Assembly: GCF_001270265.1 (NCBI RefSeq)
Contig: NZ_LGAP01000002.1
Span: forward strand, 432,001-496,000
Length of the DNA: 64,000 nt
DNA from: Ensifer adhaerens
GTDB lineage: Bacteria > Pseudomonadota > Alphaproteobacteria > Rhizobiales > Rhizobiaceae
Reading direction: 5' to 3'
The translations under genes were made by a program, and so were the position numbers. A model generated the notes under the pieces. It ran no database searches, was not told the DNA's origin, and saw nothing but the letters and a program-made list of their open reading frames with translations. This document shows positions 62,850 to 64,000 of the stretch, one piece after another. How positions within the stretch are numbered: position 1 is the stretch's first letter; each line of letters begins with the position of its first letter.

Positions 62850-63044
62850 ATGAAATATAAAACAGGGGCGGGGCGCACTTCCGGTACGACCTCATGGACC
62901 GAAGACCCGAACGCGCAGATCGCGGCCAAGCTGAAGGCGCTCTACCAGTCCGTCCAGGAAGAAGCGATCCCCTCACGTTTTCTCGATCTTCTGGAGAAAC
63001 TCGACGCAGCCGAGCAGCAGGCGGTTCTGCAGGGTAGGGAGTGA
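62850..63044 (+). CDS. nepR: NepR anti-sigma factor
   Basis: 64-residue anti-sigma factor that sequesters EcfG until phosphorylated PhyR displaces it. The core QIAAKLKALYQSVQEEAIPSRFLDLLEKLD contains the two helices typical of NepR. The ATG at 62850 is used here; a TTG at 62844 is nearer to the AAGGCG site and would add two residues. The stop overlaps the ecfG GTG start (63041-63044). Orthologue of S. meliloti RsiA1. Confidence 0.92.
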   Translation: MKYKTGAGRTSGTTSWTEDPNAQIAAKLKALYQSVQEEAIPSRFLDLLEKLDAAEQQAVLQGRE

Positions 63045-63607
63045 ACGCCGGAATGTCGTCGGAAAAGAATGATTTCAAGCGAGAGATGCTCGCCGCTCTG
63101 CCGAGCCTTCGCGCCTTTGCCATGTCCCTCATCGGTCGCCATGACCGGGCCGACGATCTTGTCCAGGACACGATCATGAAAGCCTGGGCCAAGCAGGACC
63201 ATTTCCAGATGGGCACCAACATGAAGGCTTGGCTGTTCACGATCCTGCGCAACGAGCTTTACAGCCAGATGCGCAAGCGCGGACGGGAGGTACAGGACAG
63301 CGACGGCCATTTCACCGAATCGCTTGCCCACCATCCGGAGCAATATGGTTCGCTCGATCTGCAGGATTTTCGGCGGGCGCTGGAGATGCTGCCGCCGGAT
63401 CAGCGCGAGGCGATCATTCTCGTCGGTGCGTCGGGCTTTTCCTATGAGGAGGCGGCGACGATCTGCGGCTGCGCCCTCGGTACGATCAAGAGCCGCGTGA
63501 ACCGTGCCCGCCAGCGCCTTCAGGATATCCTCCAGGTGCAGGGCGAGAACGACTACGGTCCGGACGAGACGTCCGCCCCCATTACGTCACGGGCATTCGT
63601 TTCCTGA
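63041..63607 (+). CDS. rpoE2: ECF sigma factor EcfG/RpoE2, general stress response
   Basis: 188-residue ECF sigma factor. Region 2: RHDRADDLVQDTIMKAW and MKAWLFTILRNELYSQMRK at about 30-75; region 4: LPPDQREAIILVGASGFSYEEAATICGCALGTIKSRVNRARQRL at about 115-160. No region 3, as expected. The GTG start overlaps the nepR stop (GTGA); an ATG at 63053 would shorten it by four residues. Directs GGAAC-N16/17-CGTT promoters such as the two found upstream. Confidence 0.94.
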   Translation: MNAGMSSEKNDFKREMLAALPSLRAFAMSLIGRHDRADDLVQDTIMKAWAKQDHFQMGTNMKAWLFTILRNELYSQMRKRGREVQDSDGHFTESLAHHPEQYGSLDLQDFRRALEMLPPDQREAIILVGASGFSYEEAATICGCALGTIKSRVNRARQRLQDILQVQGENDYGPDETSAPITSRAFVS

Positions 63608-63622
63608 TCCGAAAGCGTTTTT

Positions 63623-63672
63623 GGCCGCCAGGGCGTTGCAAATCGAGAGCAGCCCTGCTTTCACTGGCGGCC
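63623..63672. other. hairpin between rpoE2 and sensor kinase
   Basis: GGCCGCCAG (63623-63631) / CTGGCGGCC (63664-63672) enclosing a smaller GGGC / GCCC pair. No U-run follows, so a partial attenuator or processing site is more likely than a full terminator. The rest of the 147-base gap shows no gene. Confidence 0.4.
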
Positions 63673-63754
63673 TGAACGCCTCCGCAGACAAGCGCCGTGC
63701 GCAAATGGCAATCGGCGCGGGCTGAAGGATGCGGCAGATTGGAGTTGAGGCGGG

Positions 63755-64000
63755 ATGCGCGAAAAAAGAGAAGAAAAAACCGCCCCGCCGGCCACGTCGT
63801 TGCTCGACGCCCCTGAGCGCCTGAGTGTGCTGCACGCGACGGTGCCCGACATGGCGGTGCCCGACGCGGACTTCGACGGCATTGCCGAAATCGCCGCAGG
63901 CCTTTTCGACGCGCCGATCGCGCTCGTGAGCCTTCTCGATCGCGAGTGGCAATGGTTCAAGGCTGCCGTTGGCACAACGGAGACGCGGGCGTCGTCGGAA
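63755..64000 (+). CDS. sensor histidine kinase, N-terminal part (3' end outside window)
   Basis: 82 residues are visible before the window ends with the frame open. After a charged start (MREKREEKTAPP), the sequence DFDGIAEIAAGLFDAPIALVSLLDREWQWFKAAVG is the beginning of a GAF domain as found in HWE/HisKA_2 kinases. A GGAG lies 11 bases upstream of the ATG. Immediately downstream of rpoE2, the position of the S. meliloti RsiC-type kinase that phosphorylates PhyR; the kinase domain itself is not in view. Confidence 0.75.
   Translation, partial: MREKREEKTAPPATSLLDAPERLSVLHATVPDMAVPDADFDGIAEIAAGLFDAPIALVSLLDREWQWFKAAVGTTETRASSE

Overview
The window looks like a chromosomal segment of a Sinorhizobium/Ensifer-type alphaproteobacterium (Rhizobiales). 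The evidence is the high GC content, the dispersed rhizobial palindromic repeats, and gene blocks matching the remembered S. meliloti order: soxBDAG, livHMGF/livK, a urease operon with rhizobial accessory genes, a pyrimidine-degradation region containing a CyaC-type cyclase, smoC-smoEFGK-smoS-mtlK, and phyR/nepR/ecfG. No tRNA, rRNA, CRISPR array, insertion sequence or prophage was seen.

Layout. 1-2022 is the 3' part of an RND pump gene. 2065-10868 is a methyl-amine catabolism block: cysQ on the minus strand, then heterotetrameric sarcosine oxidase soxBDAG and a dimethylglycine/sarcosine dehydrogenase-like flavoprotein. 11160-16670 is a branched-chain amino-acid ABC transporter (livH, livM, livG, livF, a small DUF6867 membrane protein, livK) closed by a strong terminator. 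16895-18571 is an OhrR-like MarR regulator divergent from a Tat-exported alpha/beta hydrolase, with three repeated operator-like boxes between them. 18703-19677 is a 2-hydroxyacid dehydrogenase.

19789-28101 is the urease operon: ureD, ureA, DUF1272, ureB, an LprI-like protein, a GT29-sialyltransferase-like 'urease operon accessory protein', ureC, a DUF2459 protein, peroxiredoxin, a monooxygenase-fold protein, ureE, ureF, ureG. 28411-33836 holds a Crp/Fnr regulator and an RND efflux operon. 34372-43149 holds a thiamine/pyrimidine-precursor-type ABC transporter operon with embedded GNAT and SMR-like genes, a cupin gene, dihydropyrimidinase, N-carbamoyl-amino-acid hydrolase and a RutR-like TetR regulator. 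43162-48518 holds a DMT exporter, a redox-type adenylate cyclase (CyaC-like), a VOC protein, a LysR regulator and an MDR alcohol dehydrogenase. 48576-51271 is the two-subunit dihydropyrimidine dehydrogenase preAT, which completes a reductive pyrimidine pathway with hydA and hyuC. 51587-61601 is the sorbitol/mannitol locus. 61920 to the end is the general stress response locus (phyR, nepR, ecfG/rpoE2, start of a GAF-type sensor kinase).

Main points of interest: (i) an undescribed-looking small RNA candidate at about 61658-61789 with an EcfG-like promoter, next to the stress-response locus; (ii) a GT29-like protein with recognisable sialylmotifs inside the urease operon; (iii) a cyclase that joins a heme-type membrane anchor, a 2Fe-2S ferredoxin domain and a class III catalytic domain; (iv) an apparent stop-codon loss in dihydropyrimidinase that makes it overlap a convergent cupin gene by about 0.4 kb; (v) palindromic repeats whose outer edge supplies the stop codon of two unrelated genes.
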